This document shows, in pieces, positions 12,439-24,652 of a stretch of 64,000 bases of DNA (position 1 is the first letter of the stretch; each line of letters starts with the position of its first letter). The stretch covers positions 55,587,888-55,651,887 of the forward strand of contig NC_037686.1 of the NCBI RefSeq assembly GCF_003255815.1, given 5' to 3'. This DNA comes from Theropithecus gelada. Lineage: Eukaryota; Chordata; Mammalia; Primates; Cercopithecidae. The notes below the pieces were generated by a model. It was given only the letters and a program-made list of their open reading frames with translations. It searched no databases and had not been told where the DNA came from. The position numbers were made by a program, and so were the translations under genes.

Positions 12439-13629
12439 TGCCTCAGAAATTGGTATTATCTTTTACAAATTACTCAGAAAGAAATTAAATTGCTTTGCTT
12501 GGGATCCAGGTGTGTATGATTCCACTCATTTTTTTTTTTGTCTTATCTTGCATCTTTCTTAAATTTTTCTTTGAAAATGACCAAAATACACAATCCTTTA
12601 CTTCTTGGTACTCCTTAGTCTACACTGATATATCTTATGAAGCAAAATTTAAACTCCAAGATGGTTTATAGGAGTTGACTCACAGAAGTGCCCTACTTTT
12701 GTTAAAGTAGAACATATTAAATCACTAAGAAAAGAAAGACCCTTTTAAAAATCTTCAGAAACATTTTAGAGTTATGTTGTTGAAGTATTTGCATTATGAG
12801 CGTTTATAGGCCTGCTTTGACAACTCTAGCAAAAATCCTATGCAAAAATGAACCTTTCCCTCTTGTTTTTTATTGCTCATTTGTTTCCTAGAGTTTACCT
12901 CACCTTCTCTTCTTTGAACTCTGTGGCTGAGCTGTCTGGGTGGTCACTGTGTCTGATTGATTCGCAGATCAAGGCAACCCCTGTAAAAGCCAGAAAGGTC
13001 CCCAGTGAAATCCAGTGGTAATAAAACAGATGTTCCTGGATCTTCTTGTGTGTCCGCTAGATACCTGTTAAAAGCATGGGCATGTTTAAAAAACAAAACA
13101 AACAAAAAAACAGAACTTGGCAAATTGGCAAATTTTAGTTTTAGCAATTAGACTTCAGCTCCCTTCCAAAGCCACAATGTTTTAGTATACTTAGTAAGTA
13201 GCAAAATTGACTTACTTGAATTTCCCATCCTTCCTCTGGCCTTGAAATATTCTCTACTAAATGGAGTTCACAGACAATGAGTGAGATTTTAAGGAAAGAA
13301 AGGGAAGCAGCAGTGATCTTGGATAATCACTCATGAAGCGGAAGAAAAGAACTAGAGGAGTGGTAAATAGGCTATTGTATAAAATGGGCAATGAAAGGAT
13401 ACTAAAAATAACATTATATGTTTCATGTACTTTATGGCATTTGGTTTATATCAATGAGCTTTCATTTATTAAAGGAGCCACTACTGGTAGCGAGACTTTG
13501 AGGACGTACAGTCTGTTGGCTGGGAAGTCTCTTGAGGTGGTTACAAAGGCCACTGAGATGCTGTGGTATTCCCTGTTCAGAAACAGTATCCATTCTCTTT
13601 AACCTGTCATCACAAGACAGACATACCTA

Positions 13630-13790
13630 TTTAGAAAATTTTGAAGCTAGAAAGGACCACAGAGTTCATCTCATAGAATCTATGCCTTACATGAGGAAAC
13701 TGAGCTCAAAGGATGTGTTTAAGGTGCACAGCGAAAGAATGGGAGAGTCTGGAATAGAAAGAATGATAGTTGCACAATCTGCTGGTCCCC
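13630..13790 (-). mobile_element. MIR-like old SINE fragment
   Basis: gaagctagaaaggaccacag, ttacatgaggaaactgagct and tgctggtccccagatcttct fit a degraded reverse MIR-like repeat, but similarity is patchy. Confidence 0.4.
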
Positions 13791-15157
13791 AGATCTTCTT
13801 GCTCTATTTTCCCCCTTTCAGGCATCTCTCTCCATTAATCTATCATAAACCATTTAATTTGTGATACCCTTGTAGAATACAGTGTGTGTTCTACAGCAGA
13901 AGTGTAGTTCTTTGACCTTCCCTCACCTGTATTCCTATTGAAAATAACAGCTGAGGGTTTTTGTTTGTTTGGGCCTTACTGCTTATAAACAGAACATATC
14001 TCTTAAATGTTCATTACAACATTTTTCCTCTTTTTAACAAGTACAGTAGTCAAGGTCTCAACAGGAAACAGCACACTTAAATCAGGAGAATTTTAGAAGG
14101 ATGAGGACAGGGTATTGGGGAACTGCAAGGTTTAGTGTAGAAAATGCCTGAAATTATTAACTGGTGGAGATGTTACTAACCCACACCCCACATGGGTGAG
14201 TGGAAGAAGAGATTTATATAACCTGGTAGGAGATGCTAAACCCTTTATCTAGAGCTGACTGCACCTTGAGAGAACTCCAGACCAGGGCTTGGCCAGCTGG
14301 AGGCCACCAAATAGGGAGGGTGTCCGGAGAATAGGTAAGCTTGACCACACTGTCTTCCCTCCTCACCCCCAACTGGCTGAATCCAGTGCATAGAAGAGTG
14401 CATAGAAGGCCCTTTACACAGTTGTCACTTCTTGGGGCAGAGAACAGGTGGAGAAGGTTTCAAACAACAGGGATATCCGAATGTTCTTGGTTTGCCTTAT
14501 AAATTAAGGCTTTAGAGTTTGTGTTGCATAAAATGTAATTTATTTGGGTCAACTGTATAGTTTTTGTGGTTTGATTATTTTTAGTAAGTTCAGTCGTCAG
14601 TTATGTTTTAAAGCTGGCCCTATAGTTAATAATAGGTATATAGTGGTGACCTCAACTTTTTTCTGCTTCTAGATTAGTCATGGGTAATGCATATAAACTC
14701 ACCTATAATATCTTTCATTATATGCAGTTAAAATTCTCAAGGGGAAAGTGAGTGAGAGTGGCTGTTTGTCTCAGGGGGGCATATGAAAAGAAGAGTCTCT
14801 GTTGTAAAAACTCTCTCAGTTTGATATTTACCTTGGTTCCTGTTACTTGTTTTGTTGTTTAGCGAGTTTCTGCCTGTGATCCTAATAATAACCTATTTAG
14901 AGTAGGGCTTTATTTTCTAGAGTGCCTTGAAGGTATTGGATGCTGAGCTGGCTTCTCTGGCTACCTGCATTCTTTGCATGACTTAATAATGAGTTTTTGT
15001 AAACATGAACTCAATCTTTAGGGGTAAGAATCTCTTGTCACTGTTGGTGGAGGAGACATAAAGAGAAATTCAGCTGAAATCCACTTTTACTTAACCAGAA
15101 ATTCCCTTTGTTGGTATTTATGCAAAATAAGTTGAGAGTTGAGTTATAGCTAATTTC

Positions 15158-15232
15158 CCTTCCTCCCTCCCTCCCTTCCTTCCTTCCTTCCTTCCTTCCT
15201 TCCTTCCTTCCTTCCTTCTTTCTTTCTTTTCT
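15158..15232. repeat. (TTCC)n / (TTTC)n tetranucleotide microsatellite
   Basis: About 11 TTCC units preceded by CTCC and followed by TTTC units, merging into the poly-T tail of the neighbouring antisense Alu. Likely grown from that tail and probably length-variable. Confidence 0.97.
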
Positions 15233-15536
15233 GTTTTTTTTTTTTTTTTTTTTTTTTTTTGATACAGAGTCTTGCCTTGTCTCCCAGGCTGGAGTGCTGT
15301 GGCATGATCTCAACTTACTGCAACCTCCTTCTCCTCGGCCCAAGTGATTCTCCTGCCTCAGCCTCCCGAGTAGCAGGGATTACAGGTGCCCACGCCCTGC
15401 TAATTTTTATATTTTTGGTAGAGACAGGGTTTTACCGTGTTGGCCAGGCTGGTCTCAAACTCCTGGCCTCAAGTGATCTGCTTGTCTTGGCCTCCCACAG
15501 TGCTGGGATTACAGGTGTGAGCCACCGCTCCTGGCT
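15233..15536 (-). mobile_element. AluS-type element
   Basis: About 28 T, then gatacagagtcttgccttg through gccaccgctcctggct. Both arms are present. Confidence 0.96.
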
Positions 15537-15670
15537 GCTAATTTCTGATTAATTGTTCTGAGCAATTAATTTTTAATTGTGAATTTGCTGAGGTGACATA
15601 TTTTGCCTGGTGGATTTGATGCTAAAGAGATGCATCGAGCAGAAATTGTTAGTTGGTATATGGAACCTCC

Positions 15671-15946
15671 CTCTGTTCCTCTGTCGCCCAGGCTGGAGTG
15701 CAGTGGCGTGATCTCAGCTTACTGGAACCTCTGCCTCCCGGATTCAGGTGATTCTCCTGCCTCAGCCTCCTGAGTAGCTGGGACTACAGGCATGCACCAC
15801 AATGCCCGGCTAATTTTTGTATATTTAGTAGAGATGAGTTTCCCCATGTTGGCCAGGCTGCTCTCAAACTCCTGACGTCAAGTGATCCGCCTGCCTCTGC
15901 CTCCCAAAGTGCTGGGATTACAGGTGTGAGCCACTGTGCTCGGCCT
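15671..15946 (-). mobile_element. AluS-type element lacking poly-T
   Basis: Starts ccctctgttcctctgtcgcc with no poly-T tract, so the 3' tail is lost or replaced. Ends gccactgtgctcggcct. Confidence 0.95.
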
Positions 15947-16084
15947 CTGTTTGCTTTTATGTCCATGGTTTCTCATCTTTCTTACCAAGTCATAGGTATT
16001 TACCTTCTGTCTCTTCAGCATTTTAACACATTTTCTCATCTACATTTTGTTTTTCTCACATTTCATCTTTCATATTTAACTTTT

Positions 16085-16379
16085 TTTTTTTTTTTTTTTG
16101 AGACGGAGTCTCGCTGTGCTCCCAGGCTGGAGTGCAGTGGCGCGATCTCGGCTCACTGCAAGCTCCGCCCCCCGGGTTCACGCCATTCTCCCGCCTCAGC
16201 CTCCCAAGTAGCTGGGACTACAGGCGCCCGCTACCGCGCCCGGCTAGTTTTTTGTATTTTTAGTAGAGACGGGGTTTCACCATGTTAGCCAGGATAGTCT
16301 CGATCTCCTGACCTTGTGATCCACCCGCCTCGGCCTCCCAAAGTGCTGGGATTACAGGCTTGAGCCACCGCGCCCGGCC
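16085..16379 (-). mobile_element. AluY, full length with intact target duplication
   Basis: gagacggagtctcgctgtg, with AluY-typical caagctccgcc and ttcacgccattctcc, ends cgcgcccggcc. Flanked by catatttaactttt at 16071-16084 and 16380-16393. Many CpGs retained, so comparatively young. Confidence 0.97.
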
Positions 16380-17779
16380 CATATTTAACTTTTATGTCAT
16401 TCACATTTGCATACACAGAGCATCACTCCTAGTCTCTAGAAACACATTGGCTTTGTGTTGTTTTGACATGTCTAGTACCATTAATGTTTTTACTTTTTCT
16501 CTTTTTTTTTAACCTTTTTTTCCTTGTCGCCTTTCTTTTCTCTCACTCCCCTGACTACTTTGTTGGCCAGTGTGTATGTGAGCACCTAGAGGCAAAGAAG
16601 GGCTAGAAGAATGAGCAGAGGGGGTTATGAGGTTACGAGCTACCCATTTTTCCAGTTGTTGATGGAAGAGAGGCCAAGAGAAAAGAAGAAAGGTTGGCTT
16701 ACCAGTGGGTAAGGGCAAGGACTGAGTGGCCCAAAGAAAGGGAGGAGCATGGAGTCTGCAGGAACTGCAGAGCTGATCCTGAACAGCAAGAGAACAGTGG
16801 GGCAATCCAGGAAGGAAGTGATAAGGTTCCCAAGTCTTCTTGGAGGGGTACATTTGGGGAAGAGGGCAGATTCGATTCCATGGAAGGGAAAGAGCAAAGT
16901 GGAGCCTGAGCATGTGGGATTAACACACTCCGCCAAGCAGAATAATTTTGATGATTGAAACTGTTCTAAGCATCACAGTTACAGTATTTATGGCTCCAGA
17001 ACATCATAGTGCTAACTAAAGTAGGGATAGCAGGATATGGACTTCAAAATGCAACTGGATCGAAGTAACTTTATTTCTGATTTCCTAATTTGGGCTAAGT
17101 ATCATAGGTACTTAACAAGCACTTAATAAATATTGGTTGAATTGAAAGTAATGTGGTCTCTTCTGTAGCTGTTTTAAAATGCATTATGTACATGTTTTCA
17201 TCCATTTTTCTACTGTGTAAAAACACCGCGAATGTATAAATGGATGAGTTAGTGCCCTCTGTTGGAGCCTGGAACTTACTTGGGCAAATGACAACTTGTA
17301 AAGTTGTCTTAAGGAGTATCAACAAGGTAGAAACGTACTAATTATGCCTTTTGTAGCAGAGAAGTCCAGTCCTGTAGACTGCAAATAAAAAATTAGATTG
17401 GAGTTCAGAAAAGTTGTTTCAGACAGGGGAGTAGCAGGATTGAAGGCAAGGCAAGTTGGTAAGGAACGGCATGTTGGAACTGAGAAGCTCGGTGAGGGTT
17501 AATAAAGGTAAGTGGCAGAAGATAATTTTCGAGAGTAGGGTGGAGAATGGAGAATGCATACTGCCTAATGCTTTAATCATTTTATGTTTTTATTTTATGC
17601 CTTAAAAGTCTCTCTTAAATACAAAATCAGATTTAGAAATAATCTCAAATGTTTTGTTCTGGAAGACTATGCTCTCTAGATATGTTAAGGGTTCATATTG
17701 GTGTTAACACTTTGTATGCTAGAAATTTTAATTTAAGCATTTGTATGTTTATCATTAGTTTTTCTAAATCAGATAGCTT

Positions 17780-18500
17780 TTTAAGAAAAATCAGATCTTT
17801 TATTAGAATATAACTTACATTCAGAAAGGTATGCAAGTCTTCATCACCAAGTGGTTACTACTGAGCTCAAAGTACTGTCAGCATCCCAAGTCCCCCCTTT
17901 CCCCTCCTAGTTACTACCTACCCCCTCCAAAATAACCGCTGTCCTGATTTCTAACACTGTAGCTTAGGTCTGCTCATTTTGAGCTTTATATAAATAGTAG
18001 TTGATCATATGTACTCTTTGTGTTTAGCTTGCTTAAGATTGTGAGATTCAACTGTCATTTTGCATGTAGGAGGTCATTGCTATGTAGTTTTACATTGTAT
18101 AATTATACACAGTTAATACTACTACTGTTTATGCACAGCTGTGTTGCTTCCAGGTTTTCTTTTTCCTACCTAATTACAAATAATGCCACCGTGAACATTC
18201 TTGTGCATCTTCTAGTGCAATTTACACATATTTTTTTGGTTTGGTAAATCTCTAGGAATGGAATGGATGAGTTCTAGGGTATTTATGTTTTAACTTTAGT
18301 AGATTCTGCAAACAATTGTAAAGAGATTGTACCAGTTTGTATTTCCACAGCAATATATGAGAGTTCTTATTGCTCCACGTCCTTGTCAACGTTTGCTATT
18401 GTTGGTCTTAAGCTCAACCATTGTGGTTGGTGTATAGTTTGGGCTCATTGTGATTTTAATTTGCATTTCCCTGAAACTAAGATTTTTATTGGTTCTGTAG
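17780..18500 (-). mobile_element. L1M 3' region fragment, antisense
   Basis: Phrases such as aataatgccaccgtgaacat, tgtatttccacagcaatata, ttgctccacgtccttgtcaa and ttaatttgcatttccctgaa are the usual antisense reading of an old L1 3' end. Poorly preserved; no frame. Confidence 0.7.
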
Positions 18501-18518
18501 ATATTGGGGGTGGGGGTG

Positions 18519-18770
18519 TGTATTAGTCCATTTTCACACTGCTATAAAGAACTGCCCGAGACTGGGAAATATATAAAGGGAAAGATGTGTAGTTGGCTCA
18601 TAGTTCCAAATGACTGGAAAGACCTCAGGAAACACCATCAGATCTCATGAGAACTCACTCACCATCATGAGAACAGCATGGGTGAAACTGTCCCCATGAT
18701 CCAGTCACTTCCCATCAGGATTACAATTCGTGATGAGATTTGGGTGGGGAAACAGAGCCAAACCATATCA
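18519..18770 (-). mobile_element. MaLR solo LTR (MST/THE1-type), internally deleted
   Basis: Begins tgtattagtccattttcaca and ends agagccaaaccatatca, the inverted termini of MST/THE1 LTRs (TG...CA). It contains agatctcatgagaactcact. The central segment between cctcaggaaac and accatcag is missing, shortening it to about 250 bp. Confidence 0.85.
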
Positions 18771-18847
18771 AGGGGTGTGTGTGTAGGGGGAAGGTGTCTT
18801 GTGTTTTTGTTCATTTTTATTGGGTTGACCTTTTTAAAAACGTAATT

Positions 18848-19026
18848 CGGGCCTGGCTAGTGGGTCACACCTGTAATCCCAGCACCTTGAGCTGGGAGGC
18901 CGAGGCAGGAGGATCATTTGAACCTAGGAGTTAAAGGTTGCAGTGAGCTATTATCATGCTGCTGCACTTCAGCCTAGGCAACAGAGTGAGACCCCATCTC
19001 AAGAAAAAGAAAATAAAAGAAAAAGT
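18848..19026 (+). mobile_element. Free Alu monomer (FLAM-like)
   Basis: A single Alu arm: cgggcctggctagtgggtca to ggcaacagagtgagacccca then an A-rich tail, with no second monomer. Fits an old monomeric Alu ancestor; a deleted AluJ is the alternative. Confidence 0.7.
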
Positions 19027-19199
19027 AATTGGTAGAGAGGTTCTTTTTATGTATTCTGGGTATGAACTCTTTCCTAGTTATATATGTTACAGTTACCTGT
19101 TTTTCTATTTCTTTTACAGTTTTTCTATTTCTATTACAGTTTCTATTACAGTTACCTGTTTTTCTAGGAGGCTGCCTCCTCCCAGCCCCCCATCCCCCT

Positions 19200-19244
19200 C
19201 TTTTTTTAAGAACAGGGTCTCGCTCTGTGGCCCAGGCTGGTGTA

Positions 19245-19287
<43 letters not shown>

Positions 19288-19602
19288 AATATACACTGTA
19301 TATATTATACATATACAGTATAATATACATTGTATATAATATATAGTGGTATAATCATAGAGGTCACTGCAACCTTGAACTCCTGGGTTCAAGAGATCCT
19401 CCCACCTTAGCCTCCTGAGTAACTAGGACTACAAGCATGCGCCGCCACCACACCTGGCTAACTTTTTAATTTTTTTTTTTGTGGAGACTGAGAGTCTTGC
19501 CGTGTTGCTCAGGCTGGTCCCACACTCCTGGGCCTAAGTGATCCTCCTCCCTCAGACTCTTAAAGTGTTGGGATTATAGGTATGAGCCACCATGCCCGAC
19601 CT
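19200..19602 (-). mobile_element. AluJ-type element split by (AC)n/(TA)n sequence
   Basis: Left part aacagggtctcgctctgtgg to aggctggtgtaa (to about 19247). The Alu resumes at about 19347 with gtggtataatcatagagg and ends catgcccgacc. The break lies at the Alu position normally reading gagtgcagtgg. Confidence 0.88.
19248..19346. repeat. (AC)n followed by AT-rich palindromic tract inside an Alu
   Basis: About 17 AC units, then nested inverted motifs agtataatatacactgt / acagtataatatac able to fold on themselves. Likely unstable. Confidence 0.9.
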
Positions 19603-21047
19603 TTTTCTACTGTCTTAATGGTGTCTTTCAATAGCATACACTTTTAGTTTTAGTGTATTCTGTGTCTGTCTTTTAATAATGATTTTTGTGTGTGTGTGTC
19701 TACTTAAGAAACCTTGCCTGTGTTAAGGTCATGAAGATATTCTCCTGTGTTAATGTCTAGGTATGGTGTGTGGCAGAGGTCAAGATTCTTTTTCACCCCC
19801 ATATATATATGGGAGTGAAATATAGATTGCCAGTGTTGCTTTTTTTTTCTAACGTTTGAAATCATAGAATATAAAATATTTCAAAGTATTTTTATCTAAT
19901 TGATTCTCTTCTGCATATAATTTTAAATGACTTAAAAAGCTCTCTTTTAGTAGAAGTAATGGTTGTTCTGTTTCTTTTGTAGTATTCTAAATTGCAAACA
20001 AAGTGCCCTCCCAGACTTCTGTTCATCTATTTATAGGGAAAGTGAAACAAAACAACTGGAACTCAAGGATTTTCTATCATATCCTTACCCTGAGAAGTGC
20101 TGTCTTTATTTGGAACACAGGAAAATCCTCTACCTGTGATGTATGTATAAACACATAAAAGAAAGGAGAATTGGTAATAAGATTTAAATAACTCTATCAG
20201 AAAAAACAGTAATTTCTATTACTTGACTCCTTTCTGCCATTTTCTTCTTGATTTATTTCTTATGGTAATTCCAAAAAGGATTTACTGATACATTTGGAAG
20301 GAAAGGATACATTCTCTGTTATTTATTTCTGGTATTATTTATGCTTGTTCTTTTCGCCTGCTTTCCTGATTTTTCTTCAAAGGTATAAGGCATAAAAATG
20401 ATTATAGCAGTGGAACTGATGAACAAGTGTTCTTTGAGGATGGCTTGTTATTTGGTTAGTTGATTCTTTTTTTGCTGTTCTTGTTGGTCCTAAGATTTTT
20501 GAGAAAACTCATTTCTTTTGAGAGATAGATAAAACTGTACTTCCAAGGCAAACTGTTTATAGGAAAATAAAAAAGACAGTAAGAATTTTGTGGTATATTG
20601 TGTGTACACTACTTTCTGTAATTGGGCTATCTAAATGTTGTTTGCAATGTTGAAATTAGATCTTCAAGGATTAACTTGACATCTTTTTTGAAAGACGTAA
20701 TTTTCTATTTATCTACGTGGAACTTTGTCTCGGATAGTATGAGATTATGTTCTTCAACTCTAAAGTTCTTAAATACAGTTTTGTTTTCCCTTTAAATTTG
20801 TTTGGGATTAGATGAGCTCCGAATTGTCTATAGGAGATAAAATAAAGAGAGTCAGAACTATTTGAGGAAATTCCAAGAAATGAGGACTTTGAGGTGAATG
20901 CATCGGGAATTAGTTTAAATCAGTATGTTATTTATTTAAAAGTTGTCAGCTTTTAGTTTAAAAATTTTTTATGAATAAAGTTGCCCTTACTGTCTTTCAT
21001 AGTGAAATCTGGTTTAGTGTAAGATGAAGATATTAATTGGATATTTT

Positions 21048-21112
21048 CAAGTCTTTTGAGATTATTATTTCAAGTCTTTTGGGATTATTTCAGTCTTTGG
21101 GATTATTGCAAT
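21048..21112. repeat. Short degenerate tandem duplication
   Basis: Three imperfect copies of a unit reading tcaagtcttttgagattatt, the third shortened to cagtctttgggattatt. Confidence 0.75.
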
Positions 21113-21465
21113 ATGTGACCACAAGATAATTTTCTTCTTTGTTATACAAAAAAGGAACACTCACATCTTTATTACATAGTTGTTGAGAGAGTGATGGTGA
21201 ATTCAGAGTTCTCAATAGCAATCAGTCTTAGTTTATCCAGCAAGTTATATTTTCTATTAATTGTAATTACTCTGAAATTCAAGGACATAAAATTAAGGGA
21301 CTACTCTAAAATTTCAAGTAAATTTCAATTAAGTAAAATGCAATCATATGTATTGAGTATTTGCTCTAAGGCTTATGATTTCTGGGGGAGAAGCATAAAG
21401 AAGAAGGTATAATTCTTGTATTCACATAGCTTATAAACCTAAAATAGGACTAAGACATTTTTCCA

Positions 21466-22042
21466 TTCATGTGGTGTTTAACAACAGGGACACATTCTGA
21501 GAAATGCGCTATTAGGCAGTTTTCTTGTGAACGTCATGGAGTGTATTACACAAACCTAGATGATACAGCTTACTCCACACCTCTCTATGCTGTATGGTAG
21601 ACAGCCTTTTTCTCCTAGGCTATAAACCTGTGCAGCGTGTTACTGTACTGAATATTGTAGGCAGTTGTAACACAATGGGAAGTATTAGTGTATCTGAACT
21701 TGTAAACATAGAAAAAAATTATAGTAAAAATATAGTATAAAGGATAAAAAATGGTACACCTCTCTGGGGTACTTACTGTGAGTGGAGTTTGCAGGCCTGG
21801 GAATTGCTTTGGGTGGGTCAGCGAGTGAGTGGTGAGAGAATATGAAGGCCTAGGACATTACTGTACACTACTGTAGACTTTATAAACACTGGACACTTAG
21901 GCTACACTAAATTTACTTTTTAAATAATTGGATTAGGCAATAGGAATTTTTCACCTCCGTTATAATGTTACAGGACCATCATCCTATGTGTGTGTGATCT
22001 GTCTTGGCCAAAAAGTCATTATGTAGTGCATGACTGTATTTT
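21466..22042. mobile_element. Non-autonomous DNA transposon with terminal inverted repeats
   Basis: Left end tcatgtggtgtttaacaaca and right end aagtcattatgtagtgcatg are degraded inverted versions of each other. Inside are tacacaaacctagatgatac, ctataaacctgtgcagcgtg and gttactgtactgaatattgt, typical of a common mammalian transposon whose ends read CATGCGTCGCTTAACGAC. Family name not assigned. Confidence 0.6.
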
Positions 22043-22049
22043 AAAGATA

Positions 22050-22300
22050 GGGCAGAGGTGGAGCTTGGATTGGGTCTGGGGAATATAAGAGAGAGGAGTT
22101 GAGGAAGAGGCCTTGGGTTTTCATCTAAGATACTCAATGAGTGGAATCGCCTTTCCCGAAGATGAGTTAATCTTAGAAAAGTAGGAGGAGCCGTTAAAGT
22201 AGAGCTGTGGAGTAGTGGACAGATGACCATAGGAAACTGGATTCAAGTGAAGAAGACTGGGCTGGAGATAGAAATTGGGAAGTTGACAGTATGATGTAAT
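22050..22300 (+). mobile_element. Ancient mammalian repeat fragment (family unresolved)
   Basis: gaagactgggctggagatag and aattgggaagttgacagtat resemble the 3' portion of the same old repeat seen near 11.5 kb. Weak similarity. Confidence 0.3.
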
Positions 22301-22986
22301 CAATCTGTACTTTACATAATTACATATATTGATAAAATGTATCATGCTAATTATATGCAAACAGATAACTTTTTAATAGTCCTCTTATGCTAAGTACTTG
22401 TCTAAAATAGTCACTTTTGTTTGGAATTCGTATCTCATGTGATTCCCTAGTACACTGTACTTTTTCTATTATAGTTTCTATAAAATTATACTGCAATTGC
22501 CTGGTTATTATTTTACTAGACTTTAAGTTTTTTGAGGGCTGGAATCTGTCTTGTTGCCTGTCTACTGCCAGGTATAGAGATGTTCATGTAGATCATATAA
22601 AACTTGATTTAATATGAGTTGAAATTTAATAGTGAGTACCACAATATTAAATGTTTCTAAATGTGAATTTTTAAAAATATGTTTTATTTGAAGGCTAGAA
22701 GCCACCGCTGTTCCATTTTTAAACAAAACTGTTGCTTCAAACAAAAAAATAACTGAATGTTCTATTCTTTCCACTTTCTTTTTCCCCAAGGGGATTACCT
22801 CTGGGGAAGACAAGGCCTAAGTGGTATCACAATGGAAATTAAGTCAGAACCTCGTAATTATTATTTTAGGGCTCCAAATCATTAATTTGGGAAAACTTCA
22901 CAAATAATTCTGCTGTGAATATCTCATCCCATCCAAAGTTGAGTATTTCCACAGATATACGCAATGTAAGTATCAAAAAGGTAACA

Positions 22987-23291
22987 GGCCAGGTGCGGTG
23001 GCTCATGCCTGTAATCCCAGCACTTTGGGAGGCCGAGGTAGGTAGATCACAAGGTCAAGAGATGGAGGCCATCCTGGCCAACACGGTGAAACCTCACCTC
23101 TACTAAAAATACAAAAATTAATCCGGCGTGCTGGTGGGCAACTGTAGTCCCAGCTACTTGGGAGGCTGAGGCAGGAGAATTGCTTGAACCTGGGAGGCGG
23201 AGGTTGCAGTGAGCTGAGATGGTGCCACTGCAGTCCAGCCTAGGCGACAGAGCGAGACTGCATCTCCAAAAAAAAAAAAAAAAAAAAAAAA
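22987..23291 (+). mobile_element. AluY/Sc-like element
   Basis: ggccaggtgcggtggctcat with the AluY-like gaggccatcctggccaacac segment, and a tail of over 20 A ending at 23291. Confidence 0.96.
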
Positions 23292-23969
23292 GACATTGGC
23301 ATTTCTCAGTATGTCTTACAACTCATTGAGTGTTGGGGCACTATTCTTTTGTAAACATTATTTTTTTTACCCTAGATGCTGGTTAAATGAATGTTTGCCA
23401 AATAATTATGTTCTCTTCAGTGTTTTACAACGAATATGCAGATCTTTTGTACATGTGTTAACATTTTAGTTCACTTTCCAGTTGGTTTATTTAGTTGGTA
23501 GATATTAGCTCTATTTGGTGTTGTGAGTAGGTGGCAAAAGTTTGTAAGATTGTTGAATATGTAAGATTGTGATAGTCTGCAGGGTCCGTCTTTGTGGTTT
23601 TTAAGTCTTTTCTGAGTGCTAAGAGAGCTTCTCTAGTTAAATAAACAGCAAGGCTTATTTAACTTAGAGCTGAAGTAGTAACACTGGTACAATCTACTCA
23701 TACACTGATGATTGGACTTTAGCCAAGAAATTGCCCTACTATGGACAAAAATCACTGCGTCCTTTGGGTATCTATAGTAGTTTGAATTTCCAGATACAGT
23801 GTATAGAGGCATGATACTTTGGTCTTCTGGGGCATTTGACTTTAATATTTAAAAGTCAAAATGCCATATTTGCCTAGCAATCTGTTTGGAGCTTTGCTGG
23901 TAAGAAGTGCTTGATCTCAAGTAAGATTTAGTGATTAAGTAAGTTTTTTTTTTTATGGTAATCTTAATA

Positions 23970-24306
23970 CAGTGTTCCTCTTTTATCTTGGGAGAATTTG
24001 TTCCAAGACTCCCAGTGGATGCCTGAAACTGGGGATAGTACTGAACCCTCTATATACTATACATAGGGTTTTTTTCCTATATAAACATACCTGTGATAAA
24101 GTTTAATTTATAAATTAGGCACAGTAAGAGATTAACAATAACTTAGAATAAAATAGAATAATTATGAGTATACCGTAATAAAAGTTATATGTACGTGGTT
24201 TCTCTCTCTGAGAATATCTTACTATACCATACATATATTCTGACTGAGGCTGGCTGTGGGTAACTGAAATCACAGAAAGCAAAATCATGGATAAGGGGGA
24301 CTACTG
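23970..24306. mobile_element. Tigger-like (TcMar) non-autonomous transposon with TA duplication
   Basis: Left end cagtgttcctcttttatctt; right end ggataagggggactactg is its inverted counterpart. Flanked by TA at 23968-23969 and 24307-24308, the Tc1/mariner target duplication. Inside are taatttataaattaggcaca and gggtaactgaaatcacagaa. About 337 bp, with no coding capacity. Confidence 0.8.
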
Positions 24307-24434
24307 TACTCTCACTGTGTTGTGTTGAAAATATGTGAAAGCGATATTGAACAAAGGTAGTATTGTAAATAATTATTGAGTTAAAAATAAAAATGTCCTA
24401 AAACCAAAGAAAATGAGACTTATTTAGATCTGAG

Positions 24435-24652
24435 GTCAGTAGTGTAGGAGATTATTGTCCCGAAATTCAGTCCAGCTAAAACCTCAGAATGTGATCTTCG
24501 GGCCTTTACAGACATAATTAGTTAAGATGAGAGCATACTGGATTATAATGGACCCTAAATCCAATTACTGGTCCTTATAAGAAACAAAGAGGACACATGG
24601 AGATACACACAGAGAAAAAGGTGATGTGAAGACAGAGGCACTGATTGGAAAA
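24435..24652 (+). mobile_element. MLT1-type LTR fragment
   Basis: gaccctaaatccaattactg, gtccttataagaaacaaaga and gatgtgaagacagaggcact match the central part of MLT1 (MaLR) LTRs. Both ends are lost. Confidence 0.7.

Noticed and set aside
16509..16958. Overlapping open frames on both strands (up to 134 codons)
   Set aside because: Several frames are open at once with low-complexity composition, no splice sites or family similarity; chance in GC/purine-skewed sequence.
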